DNA from: G965220305 sp965220305
GTDB lineage: Bacteria > Chloroflexota > Dehalococcoidia > Lucifugimonadales > UBA3495
NCBI GenBank assembly: GCA_965220305.1
Contig: OZ244817.1
Span: forward strand, 4,216,001 to 4,280,000
Direction: 5' to 3'
DNA: 64,000 bases
Shown here in pieces: positions 34,965-43,295 of this stretch. Made by a program: the position numbers and the translations under genes. The notes under the pieces were generated by a model that saw only the letters and a list, made by a program, of their open reading frames with translations, did not search any database and was not told where the DNA came from. How positions within the stretch are numbered: the stretch's first letter is position 1; each line of letters starts with the position of its first letter.

Positions 34965-35945
34965 TCAGTACAGGTGGCAGGAAATGAGGTGTCCCGGTGA
35001 TACTTCCTTCTCTTCGGGAATGACCTCGGAGCACTTGTCCATAGCGAAGGGGCATCGGGGATGGAACCGGCACCCGCTGGGCGGGTTAATGGGTGACGGC
35101 ACCTCCCCGGTGAGCACGATGTCCTCCCGGATTAGGTCTGGGTGGGAGGGCAGCGCCGCCGAAAACAGGGCCTTGGTATAGGGATGCAGCGGGTTCTGGT
35201 AAAGCTCTTCCGTTTCGGCGTACTCCGCTATCTGGCCCAGGTACATCACCGCCGTCTGATGGGCCATGTAGCGCACCGTCGCCAGATTATGAGCAATCAA
35301 CAGGTAGCTAACGTTGTACTGATCCTGCAGGTCCTTCAGCAGGTTCATCACCTGGGCACGGATGGACACGTCCAAGGCCGATACGGGCTCATCCAGCACG
35401 ATTAGCTTGGGGTAGGACACCAGGGCGCTGGCCACGGCGATGCGTTGCCGCTGTCCCCCGCTGAACTCGTGGGGATAGTTGCTGCTCTGCTCGGGGTGCA
35501 GCCCCACCTGTTGCAGCACCTCGGCTACCCGGTCTTCCTTCTCCTGCCGGGACACCTGCCGGTTCACCACCAGGGGCTCGGCGACAATGTCCCGCACTCT
35601 CATGCGGGGGCTCAGAGAGGACCAGGGGTCTTGGAAAACAGCCTGCACCATGGTGCGGTAGTCCTGCAGTTCCGGCCCTTTGAATCCCTGAATATCCTGG
35701 CCCTCCAACAGGATCTGGCCCTCGGTGGGACGCTCCAGGCGCAGGATTAGCTTGCTGGTAGTAGTCTTGCCGCAGCCGGACTCGCCCACCAGACCCAGGG
35801 TCTCGCCCTGGCGGATGTTGAAAGTGATGCCATCGACCGCTTGCACGTATCCCACGGTCTTCATCATGATCAGCCCCTGGGTTACCGGGAAATACTTTTT
35901 AAGGCCGTTAACCTGAAGTAGGGATTCGCCATTTGCAGTCACCAT
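34965..35945 (-). CDS. oppF: Oligopeptide-type ABC transporter ATPase OppF/DppF
   Basis: A 326-aa ATPase of the peptide/nickel family. It has Walker A GESGCGKTTT, Q-loop AVFQDPWSSLSPRM, signature FSGGQRQRI, Walker B VLDEPVSALD and the oligopeptide C-terminal segment HPYTKALFSAALPSHPD with CRFHPRCPFAMDKC. The ATG at 35945 overlaps the end of oppD by 7 bases. It uses mostly CTG for leucine, like the rest of the window. With oppD it would energise both permease pairs encoded upstream. Confidence 0.95.
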   Translation of the reverse strand: MVTANGESLLQVNGLKKYFPVTQGLIMMKTVGYVQAVDGITFNIRQGETLGLVGESGCGKTTTSKLILRLERPTEGQILLEGQDIQGFKGPELQDYRTMVQAVFQDPWSSLSPRMRVRDIVAEPLVVNRQVSRQEKEDRVAEVLQQVGLHPEQSSNYPHEFSGGQRQRIAVASALVSYPKLIVLDEPVSALDVSIRAQVMNLLKDLQDQYNVSYLLIAHNLATVRYMAHQTAVMYLGQIAEYAETEELYQNPLHPYTKALFSAALPSHPDLIREDIVLTGEVPSPINPPSGCRFHPRCPFAMDKCSEVIPEEKEVSPGHLISCHLY

Positions 35946-36931
35946 GAGGGGTCCAACCTCCAGCAATCGGCGGTGTGGTCGGGGCCTTGGGAAAGGGAAG
36001 GAGGGTAATCGGAGAGGCAGCGGTCGGCGGTATAGGGGCAGCGGTCGGCGAAGCGGCAGCCCTCGGGGAGGTCGGAGAGGAGGGGAGGCTGACCGTCGAT
36101 GGAGTAGAGGCGTTCGACCCGCTCCTCGAGCTTAGGCACGGAATTGATGAGGGCCTGGGTATAGGGATGGGAGGGACTGTTGAAGAGGTCGCGAACGGGA
36201 CCCTGCTCGACGATGCGACCGGCATACATGACGGCGACGCGGTCGCACATACGGGCGACGACGCCGAAGTCGTGGGTAATGAAGATAATGGCGAGGCCGG
36301 TGGAAGTCTGGATGTCCTTGAGGAGGCGGAGGTATTGGAGTTGGATAGTGACATCGAGGGCGGTGGTGGGCTCATCGGCGATGATGACGCCGGGCTCGCA
36401 GGACATGGCGATGGCGCCGACGACGCGCTGTTTCATACCGCCGCTCATCTGGTGGGGGAAGTCTTCGAGGCGGCGTTGGGGAGCGGCGACGTTGACATTG
36501 CGGAGGGCGTCGACGGCGCGGGAGAGCATATTTTTAGAGGAATCGCGGCGAGCGACGGCGAGGGCCTCGATGAGTTGGTTGCCGATGGTGAAGACGGGGT
36601 TGAGGGAAGTCTGGGGGTCCTGAAGGATCATGGAGATTTGGCGACCGCGGACGAGGCGCATCTCATCATCGGAGAGGGAGAGGAGGTCCTGGCCGTTGAG
36701 CCAAATCTGGCCGCTGACGATACGAGCGGCGGGTCTGGGGATAAGGCGAAGGAGGGAGAGGGCGGTCATGGTCTTGCCGCATCCGGACTCGCCGACGATG
36801 CCGAGGGTTTCGCCCTGACGGACGACGAAGGATACGCCGTCGACGGCCTTGACGGTAGAATTGCGGTTGAAGAAATAGGTGCGGAGGTCGTTGACCTCCA
36901 GGATGGCGTCAGACTGCTGAGCGGTAGACAT
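35939..36931 (-). CDS. oppD: Oligopeptide-type ABC transporter ATPase OppD/DppD, codon-aberrant
   Basis: A 330-aa ATPase with Walker A GESGCGKTMT, Q-loop ILQDPQTSLNP, signature MSGGMKQRV, Walker B IADEPTTALD and the C-terminal HPYTQALINSVPKL plus CRFADRCPYTADRC. The protein is ordinary but its DNA is not. Nearly all leucines are CTC, with a single CTG noticed, while valine is almost always GTC and alanine GCC, whereas neighbours prefer CTG. A side effect is an open antisense frame along almost the whole gene (35975-36937). This suggests transfer from another genome or another mutational history. It starts 2 bases after the oppC stop. Confidence 0.95.
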   Translation of the reverse strand: MSTAQQSDAILEVNDLRTYFFNRNSTVKAVDGVSFVVRQGETLGIVGESGCGKTMTALSLLRLIPRPAARIVSGQIWLNGQDLLSLSDDEMRLVRGRQISMILQDPQTSLNPVFTIGNQLIEALAVARRDSSKNMLSRAVDALRNVNVAAPQRRLEDFPHQMSGGMKQRVVGAIAMSCEPGVIIADEPTTALDVTIQLQYLRLLKDIQTSTGLAIIFITHDFGVVARMCDRVAVMYAGRIVEQGPVRDLFNSPSHPYTQALINSVPKLEERVERLYSIDGQPPLLSDLPEGCRFADRCPYTADRCLSDYPPSLSQGPDHTADCWRLDPSW

Positions 36932-36933
36932 TA

Positions 36934-37866
36934 TTAAACGTTCCTCAATTTAGGATCTAGGCGGTCCCGCAGCCAATCGCCCATCAGGTTCATGGAAAGA
37001 ACCGTGAGCAGGATGGCCAATCCGGGGAAGAAGGATACCCACCAGGCGGTGACGATCAGCGCCCGGCCGTCGGCCACCATCAGGCCCCAGGCCGGCGTGG
37101 GCAAGGGGATGCCGGCCCCCAGGAAGCTGAGTGTTGACTCCAAGAGGATGACCTGTCCGATCTCCAAGGTAGCCAATACTACGATGGTGTTAGTAACGTT
37201 GGGGAAAATATGGCGCATAAGGATACGACGGGTGGAGGCTCCCGCCACCCGGGAGCGGGAAATGAAATCTTGGGATCGGAGGCCAAGGGTCTCTCCCCGC
37301 ACCAGCCGGGCATAGCGAGTCCATAAGAGCAGGGCGATGACTATGATCACTGTACCGAAGCTTGGTCCCAGGGCGGCTACCAATACCAGGGCCAGCAGGA
37401 TGGAGGGGAGGGAGAGTTTAATGTCCACCAGCCGCATAATCAGGTGATCCCAGGTGCCCCCCCAGTACCCGGCGATGAGTCCCAGGGTTGTGCCCACCAA
37501 GGCGCCGGTAGCAATGGATACCAGGCACACAATCAGGGAGATGCGGGCGCCGTGCATCATACGGCTCAGTATGTCTCGGCCCAATCTGTCCGTGCCCAGG
37601 GGGTGATCCCACGAGCCAGCTCGCTGGACCACTCCCCCAATCTCCTTCTCCCCTACCCAGACAGGCGGTTGCAACCTTTCCGTTATATTGCCCAACAGCG
37701 GATCATGGGGGGTCAATTGCGGGGCGAAGATCGCCGGCAGGATCAGCACGATTACCAGGACCACCAGGGGCAGGATCGGGTACTGTCGCACCCAGGTCAC
37801 GCCTTGCCAGAGCCGTGCGCCTACCTGTACCACAGGTGCCCGGCCGGGTATCGCTATATTTGCCAT
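36934..37866 (-). CDS. oppC: Peptide/nickel ABC transporter permease OppC/DppC (copy 1)
   Basis: A 310-aa inner-membrane permease. It has an N-terminal helix (ILPLVVLVIVLILPAIFA), the OppC-type segment GTDRLGRDILSRMMHGARISL, and the EAA-like loop [21 protein letters not shown], with five further hydrophobic helices. It is closely similar to the second copy at 41267-42202, sharing the opening ANIAIPGRAP ([10 protein letters not shown] there) and the ending [15 protein letters not shown] ([15 protein letters not shown] there), so the two arose by duplication. Its partner oppB lies upstream beyond a 221-bp gap that carries a repeat. Confidence 0.93.
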   Translation of the reverse strand: MANIAIPGRAPVVQVGARLWQGVTWVRQYPILPLVVLVIVLILPAIFAPQLTPHDPLLGNITERLQPPVWVGEKEIGGVVQRAGSWDHPLGTDRLGRDILSRMMHGARISLIVCLVSIATGALVGTTLGLIAGYWGGTWDHLIMRLVDIKLSLPSILLALVLVAALGPSFGTVIIVIALLLWTRYARLVRGETLGLRSQDFISRSRVAGASTRRILMRHIFPNVTNTIVVLATLEIGQVILLESTLSFLGAGIPLPTPAWGLMVADGRALIVTAWWVSFFPGLAILLTVLSMNLMGDWLRDRLDPKLRNV

Positions 37867-37920
37867 CCTATACCATCTCCCTTAGCTACTCTAGCAGAAT
37901 CCATTTGGTTTTGGTAACCC

Positions 37921-37972
37921 GTCATTCTGAGGAGCACAGCGACAAAGAATCTCGGCGCAAGGCTGAATTCTT
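37921..37972. repeat. Dispersed intergenic repeat
   Basis: GTCATTCTGAGGAGCACAGC followed by GACAAAGAATCTCG, then an AAGAAT/ATTCTT inverted pair (37945-37950 and 37967-37972). The wording GTCATTCTGAG resembles intergenic repeats seen in many Chloroflexota and related genomes. It sits between oppB1 and oppC1 inside what is otherwise an operon. Confidence 0.4.
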
Positions 37973-38087
37973 CGCGGGTGTGACTAAAAGTGGGTGGAGT
38001 GTTATTTTCATTGCGAGCCGTCCCAATAGAATGGGGACAACGACGTCTATGAACTTCAACCCGATTAGTTAGCCACTAGCAGGGGGC

Positions 38088-39008
38088 TTACGTATACCGG
38101 ATGCGGGGGTCCAGGTAGGCATAGAGTACGTCTACTAGCAGGTTACACACGATGAAAATGGCGGCGAAGAAGAGCACCACGCTCTGAACTACCTGGAAGT
38201 CCCGGGCCCGCAGGGCGTTAATTGCTAGCAGCCCCACTCCAGGCCAGGAGAAAACGGTCTCGATGACCACCGACCCGGTAATGGATCCCCCCAGGATGAG
38301 GCCGAAGTAGGTAAGGGGGGCGATGGCGGCGTTGCGCAGGCAGTGTTTCCAGATGACCTGTCGTTCCGACAGGCCCTTGATCCGGGCCAGCTTGACGTAC
38401 TCGCTGTCCAGCACTTCCAGCATGGAAGAGCGGGTCAGGCGCATTACCGCCGCTACCGGGAGATACCCCAGGGCGAAGCCGGGTAGGATCATATGCTGAA
38501 AGCCGCCCCGGCCCGAGGTTGGTAGCCAGCCCAGCATCACCGCGAAGACCCACATGAGCATGAGGCCCAGCCAGAAGGAAGGCAACGACTGGCCCAGCAA
38601 GGCGACTATCTTGCCGGCCACATCCACGCCGGTGTCCTTCTTCACCGCTACCAGCACCCCGAGGGGCAAGGCTATGATGGCGGCTATTGCCAGGGAAAAT
38701 GCCGACAGTTGGAGGGTGGCGGGCAGGCGGCTGATGATCAGGTCCGCCGAGTTCTGGCCGGGCCACTTAATGGAGTAGCCCAAGTTGCCTTGGAAGATGT
38801 TGCCCAAGTACGTGATGTACTGCAGGTGTAAGGGCTTGTCCAGCCCCCATACCTCCTCCGCCATCGCGATCTCCTCCGCAGTCGCCTCCTCGGGCAGCAG
38901 GACGTCCACTGGATTGCCGGTGATACGAGTCAGGCTGAAGATGATAACGCTGATGGTTAGCATCGCCAACACCGCGTGGGCTAGGCGGATAATGATATAG
39001 CGTTGCAT
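38088..39008 (-). CDS. oppB: Peptide/nickel ABC transporter permease OppB/DppB (copy 1)
   Basis: A 306-aa permease with six hydrophobic helices. It shows the OppB start [53 protein letters not shown] and the EAA loop [22 protein letters not shown]. The ATG at 39008 has AGGAGGTGGG before it; an upstream extension from 39113 has no homology. It is clearly a duplicate of the gene at 42238-43158. It forms the channel with oppC1 and follows the binding-protein gene at 39279-41099. Confidence 0.94.
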   Translation of the reverse strand: MQRYIIIRLAHAVLAMLTISVIIFSLTRITGNPVDVLLPEEATAEEIAMAEEVWGLDKPLHLQYITYLGNIFQGNLGYSIKWPGQNSADLIISRLPATLQLSAFSLAIAAIIALPLGVLVAVKKDTGVDVAGKIVALLGQSLPSFWLGLMLMWVFAVMLGWLPTSGRGGFQHMILPGFALGYLPVAAVMRLTRSSMLEVLDSEYVKLARIKGLSERQVIWKHCLRNAAIAPLTYFGLILGGSITGSVVIETVFSWPGVGLLAINALRARDFQVVQSVVLFFAAIFIVCNLLVDVLYAYLDPRIRYT

Positions 39009-39278
39009 TCCCACCTCCTGTGGATTAAGGGCAATATTTCCACCGAGACTCCATCCCGTTGATGGAAAGGGTTGGGGTACGGATGGAACCCCTTGGGTGT
39101 GGGGACTCGCCACACGGCCAATTTGATATTTCGTTTATTAGACCTTGCCCCTCGACGGAGGAAGGAGCAGGATGGGAGCGATACCCATCAACTCACTCCC
39201 ACCTCCGCAGGGGAAAGGGGGCCACCCACCGAGAGGGGGTCGTGCGGAATGAAGGTTTAGGGGCGCAACATCCCTCCC

Positions 39279-41099
39279 CTACTGCGGCACTGTATCGATG
39301 TACTCCAGGTGAGTAAAGTAGCCGCTCATAGTCGATGGGAAATCATAGTTGGCTACGTACTTGGGGTTCACCGTCATTTCGACATAGAGGCCAAACATCT
39401 GGAGTCTAGCGTTGTCGTAGTACTGGATGTCCCCCATTTTCTGTAAAAGCTCGCCCCTCCTAAGGTTATCTACCGTCACTTCTAACTCTTCAATAATCTT
39501 GTCCACCTCGGGGTTGGTGTAGATGTGGTAGGACGAATGTTTAGTAGAGTATGAGGTTGCGGAGAGAATCGTGCGGTGGGAGCTGCGGCTGGGCCGTAAA
39601 ACACCACTTGCCTTATGCGCTCTTGCCATGGCCCTGGAGACCGGGTAATCCAACTCCTCCAATTTTGGCTTCAGCCCGATCTTCTGAAAGTCCACGGCAA
39701 TGGCCTGCCCGATGTCCACAATTTCCGGCAGACCGGACAAGGGGGTGAGGTGTATGGTGAACTCGAAGCCGTTGGGGTAGCCCGCCTCTGCCAGAAGCTC
39801 CTTGGCCCGCTCCGGGTCATAGCCGTAGTACTCTTCCCAGTCTTCGACCCACTTGGAGTTCCAGACATTGGGCCACATCTCCACGTCCAACACCGGGTGG
39901 AAGCCATATATGGCCGGCCTCTCCACCTCACTATCACCCAGTAAGGCACTAGCTATGCCCTCGGCGTCGACGGCCTTCTGCATCGCCCGACGCACCCTTA
40001 CGTCGAGCCAGGGCAAGTCGGGGTCCAGGAACTCGGGCACGGTAAAGTACAGCCCGTGATATCCCCAACTGACGTGCATACCAGGGAATTTGCTGCGGAT
40101 GACCCGCATACCCTGATCCCGGGCTTGTGGCTGGAGGGCGCGCTCTATGTCGGCCATGTGGACCTCGCCGGTCAGCAGTGTGGCCAGGCGTGTAGCGCTC
40201 TCTGCAACCCAGCGGAACTCCAACTCGTTGTATTCCGGGGTCACTCGCCAGTGGTCCTCTACCACCTCATAAAGGACATGCTGGGCCTCCTTCCGCTCGA
40301 CGAACTTCAAGGGTCCAGTGCCTACTATCGCCTGCCCGACCTCTTCTTTGCCCAGGCCATCGTAGCGGGCCTTGCTAACTATCGGGTAGCCCCGGTTGAC
40401 GGAGTGGTAGTAGTAAAGCTCTGGCTGCACCGTGTTGGAATGGATAACCACCGTGTAGTCGTCGACAATCTCCAACGCCGCTTCTGCTTTCTGCGCTACT
40501 ATTTCGAATGCGTTCTCCTGGGTGCGATCTTCCTTTAACACCCCGGTGATTTCGTTCCACTTACCACCGTTACTGGCGGCGGCGTCAGGGTTGGTATGCA
40601 TAAAGGCCGTGTGGCGCACGTCCCGGGCGGTGAACTCGCCCCATCCTTCCGGTTTGGCCGCTTCACCATGCCACGGGACACCCTTACGAAGTTTGAATGT
40701 CCAGTCTTGGCCGTTGGGGGCCATCTCCCATGAGGTTGCCAACTGGGGCTCGTAGGCGCCGGTAACCCGGTCAATGCCGATGAGCATCTCCTGAATGGGC
40801 CGCTTATCCAGTAGGCCGGTGGTGCTCACCCGGTAGGTGAAGTTGGTGTCCCAACCCATGGGGGAAATGGCCACCACCATCCTCTGCAACTTTGTCTTTT
40901 CCGGTTGGGCCTCCAACATGGTCTGGGGAACTGCGGTAGGCGCGGCCATGCTCTGGCCTTGCTCCATTGGTTTGGCAGTTTCCGTTCTCTCTGTGCTCGT
41001 CGGCTGCGCGGCGGAGCCACAGCCGATAACGAACAGCAAAGACAACATCACCAAAGGAATCCAGAACGAAGTGGGCTTCTTAAACCAGTGACGTACCAT
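39279..41099 (-). CDS. Extracellular solute-binding lipoprotein, family 5 (SBP1)
   Basis: A 606-aa peptide/nickel-type binding protein, exported and lipidated. A signal peptide (HWFKKPTSFWIPLVMLSLLF) ends in the lipobox VIGC. A Thr/Pro/Gln-rich linker follows (about residues 30-70), then the mature domain with LATSWEMAPNGQDWTFKLRKG, VGTGPLKFVER, RRAMQKAVDAEGIA and AGYPNGFEF. It is related to, but well diverged from, the two copies further upstream. AGGTCCACC precedes the ATG. Its ligand is unknown; the family binds peptides, nickel chelates, sugars or opines. Confidence 0.92.
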   Translation of the reverse strand: MVRHWFKKPTSFWIPLVMLSLLFVIGCGSAAQPTSTERTETAKPMEQGQSMAAPTAVPQTMLEAQPEKTKLQRMVVAISPMGWDTNFTYRVSTTGLLDKRPIQEMLIGIDRVTGAYEPQLATSWEMAPNGQDWTFKLRKGVPWHGEAAKPEGWGEFTARDVRHTAFMHTNPDAAASNGGKWNEITGVLKEDRTQENAFEIVAQKAEAALEIVDDYTVVIHSNTVQPELYYYHSVNRGYPIVSKARYDGLGKEEVGQAIVGTGPLKFVERKEAQHVLYEVVEDHWRVTPEYNELEFRWVAESATRLATLLTGEVHMADIERALQPQARDQGMRVIRSKFPGMHVSWGYHGLYFTVPEFLDPDLPWLDVRVRRAMQKAVDAEGIASALLGDSEVERPAIYGFHPVLDVEMWPNVWNSKWVEDWEEYYGYDPERAKELLAEAGYPNGFEFTIHLTPLSGLPEIVDIGQAIAVDFQKIGLKPKLEELDYPVSRAMARAHKASGVLRPSRSSHRTILSATSYSTKHSSYHIYTNPEVDKIIEELEVTVDNLRRGELLQKMGDIQYYDNARLQMFGLYVEMTVNPKYVANYDFPSTMSGYFTHLEYIDTVPQ

Positions 41100-41266
41100 G
41101 GTGGACCTCCCTAAATTAGTCTGCCGATGATGTGTCCAAGGAGCTATTCACATACAGAACGAGCTAATAGTGAGGGAGAGTTCCGTAAGCGCAATCTGGT
41201 GCGACTCTAAACGCTATTATTTTCTCTAGTTCCTAACTACCTCCTTTTCCAGTGTTGCCTTCTGGG

Positions 41267-42202
41267 TTACACGTTCCTCAGTTTGGGGTCCAGGCGGTCT
41301 CGAATCCAGTCCCCCAGCAGGTTCATGGACAGAACCGTGAGCATGATGGCCAAGCCGGGGAAGAAAGCTACCCACCAAGCGTTGATAATCAGGGCCCGAC
41401 CATCGGCGACCATCAGACCCCAGGCTGGCTTGTCCGGGGGCAGTCCCGCCCCCAGGAAGCTCAGGGTGGCCTCCAGCAGGATAACCTGGCCAATCTCCAG
41501 GGTGGCCAGGACGATAATGGTGTTCACCACGTTGGGGAAAATATGGCGAGAAATTATCCGTGCGGTTGACGCACCTGATACCCGGGCCCGGGCGATGAAG
41601 TCTTGCGAGCGCAAGCCCAGGGCTTCACCCCGCACCAGCCTGGCGTAACGAGTCCACAACAGCAATGCGATGACGATGATAATAGTGGCAAAGCTGGGCC
41701 CCATTATTGCCACCAAGACTAGAGCCAGCAGAATTGACGGCAGAGACAGCTTGATGTCCACCAGTCGCATGATGAGGTTGTCCCATCGGCCCCCGAAGTA
41801 GCCGGCTATCAGGCCCAGGGTGGTGCCGATGATGGCGCCGGAGACTATGGACACCAGAGCGACGATGAGGGACACTCTGGCCCCGTGGATGATGCGGCTG
41901 AACATGTCCCGCCCAATCTTATCGGTGCCCAGTATGTGGTTCCAGGAGCCGCCTTTCTGGACCACCACCCCATTGACCACCTTCTCGCTGGCCCAGACCG
42001 GTGGTTGCAACCGGTCCAGCACGTTACCCTCCCGGGGATTGTGGGGGGCGATCTGGTTGGCGAAAATGGCCGGCACTATCAGGACAAAAAACATCACTAT
42101 CAGGGGGAGCACAGGGTACTGGCGCATCCAAGTCAAGCCCTGCCGCGCCCGGGTTCCCACCGCGACCGCCGGGGCTCTCCCGGGTATTGCTACGTTAGCC
42201 AT
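41267..42202 (-). CDS. oppC: Peptide/nickel ABC transporter permease OppC/DppC (copy 2)
   Basis: A 311-aa permease homologous over its whole length to the copy at 36934. It carries the same [21 protein letters not shown] segment and [21 protein letters not shown] loop. Hydrophobic helices fall at about 30-50, 105-125, 140-160, 215-235 and 270-290. It starts 35 bases after oppB2 and ends 167 bp before SBP1, so the second cassette runs straight into the first. No ATPase gene is attached to this copy. Confidence 0.93.
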   Translation of the reverse strand: MANVAIPGRAPAVAVGTRARQGLTWMRQYPVLPLIVMFFVLIVPAIFANQIAPHNPREGNVLDRLQPPVWASEKVVNGVVVQKGGSWNHILGTDKIGRDMFSRIIHGARVSLIVALVSIVSGAIIGTTLGLIAGYFGGRWDNLIMRLVDIKLSLPSILLALVLVAIMGPSFATIIIVIALLLWTRYARLVRGEALGLRSQDFIARARVSGASTARIISRHIFPNVVNTIIVLATLEIGQVILLEATLSFLGAGLPPDKPAWGLMVADGRALIINAWWVAFFPGLAIMLTVLSMNLLGDWIRDRLDPKLRNV

Positions 42203-42237
42203 AGGTAATATCCTCCCTGATTCGTCTTGAACTTCAC

Positions 42238-43158
42238 CTAGTTGTAACGGATCCGGGGGTCGATGTAAGCGTAGAGAACGTCTACCAGCAGGTTGCAGAC
42301 GATGTATATTCCGGCGAAGAACAGCACCACGCTTTGCACTATCTGGAAGTCTCGACTGCGGAGGGCGTCAATCGCCAAAAGACCTACGCCGGGCCAGGCG
42401 AAAACCGTCTCAATTACCACCGAACCGGTCATAAACCCGCCCAGGATGAGGCCGAAGTAGGTCAGGGGAGCGATGGCCGCATTGCGGAGGGAATGCTTCC
42501 AGATGACCTTGCGCTCTGGAATCCCCTTGATACGGGCCAGCTTGACGTATTCGGTATCCAGCACTTCCAGCATGGAAGAGCGGGTCAGGCGCATTATTGC
42601 CGCCACCTGGAAGTACCCCAGGGACACCGCCGGAAGAATGAAGGAGGTTATCCCACTTCTGCCAGAGGTGGGGACCCACCCCAACATCACGGCGAAAATC
42701 CACATCAACACGATACCCAGCCAGAAGGAGGGTAAGGATTGACCCAGTAAGGCGATTACCTTGCCCGCGTAGTCGATGCCGGTGTCCTTCTTGACCGCTA
42801 CCATTACCCCGATGGGCAAGGCAATAACTCCGGCCACCACCAGGGCGAAGGAAGCCAGTTGGAGGGTGGCGGGCAGGCGATTGACAATCAACTCAGCGGC
42901 GCCCTTCCCCGGCCACTTGATGGACTCACCCAGATTTCCCGTAACAATGTTGCCCAGGTATACCAGGTATTGCACATGTAGGGGCTTGTCCAAGCCCCAG
43001 ACCTGTTTCACCCGCTCAATGTCTTCCGGCTCTGCCTCTTCGGGCAGTAACACGTCAATGGGGTTTCCGCTGAGCCGGGTCAGGGCGAATACGATGATGC
43101 TGATAGCCACCAGCGCCAAGAGGGCGTGTCCCAGGCGCATCACTATGTAGCGTTGCAT
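42238..43158 (-). CDS. oppB: Peptide/nickel ABC transporter permease OppB/DppB (copy 2)
   Basis: A 306-aa permease, the same length as copy 1, beginning [20 protein letters not shown] with [20 protein letters not shown] and [22 protein letters not shown]. The ATG at 43158 follows GGAGG, while an upstream start at 43209 does not. It pairs with oppC2. Between it and the upstream SBP2 gene lies a perfect 12-bp hairpin that may lower permease expression relative to the binding protein. Confidence 0.94.
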   Translation of the reverse strand: MQRYIVMRLGHALLALVAISIIVFALTRLSGNPIDVLLPEEAEPEDIERVKQVWGLDKPLHVQYLVYLGNIVTGNLGESIKWPGKGAAELIVNRLPATLQLASFALVVAGVIALPIGVMVAVKKDTGIDYAGKVIALLGQSLPSFWLGIVLMWIFAVMLGWVPTSGRSGITSFILPAVSLGYFQVAAIMRLTRSSMLEVLDTEYVKLARIKGIPERKVIWKHSLRNAAIAPLTYFGLILGGFMTGSVVIETVFAWPGVGLLAIDALRSRDFQIVQSVVLFFAGIYIVCNLLVDVLYAYIDPRIRYN

Positions 43159-43251
43159 TGCAACCTCCGTCGAGTAGAGAGGAGCCCTTTCCGCTATCTT
43201 CCCGACCACCCTTGGGGTCTACGCGAAGGCTGTGGGATGAGTAATCCCCGG

Positions 43252-43281
43252 TCCGGGGAGAGGAACAGCCCTCTCCCCGGA
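43252..43281 (-). terminator. Stem-loop between SBP2 and the permease genes
   Basis: TCCGGGGAGAGG and CCTCTCCCCGGA make a perfect 12-bp stem with a 6-base loop, 14 bases after the SBP2 stop. No T-run follows on the minus strand. Such hairpins commonly protect the binding-protein part of the mRNA and reduce downstream permease output. Confidence 0.7.
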
Positions 43282-43295
43282 TGAAATGTAACCTT

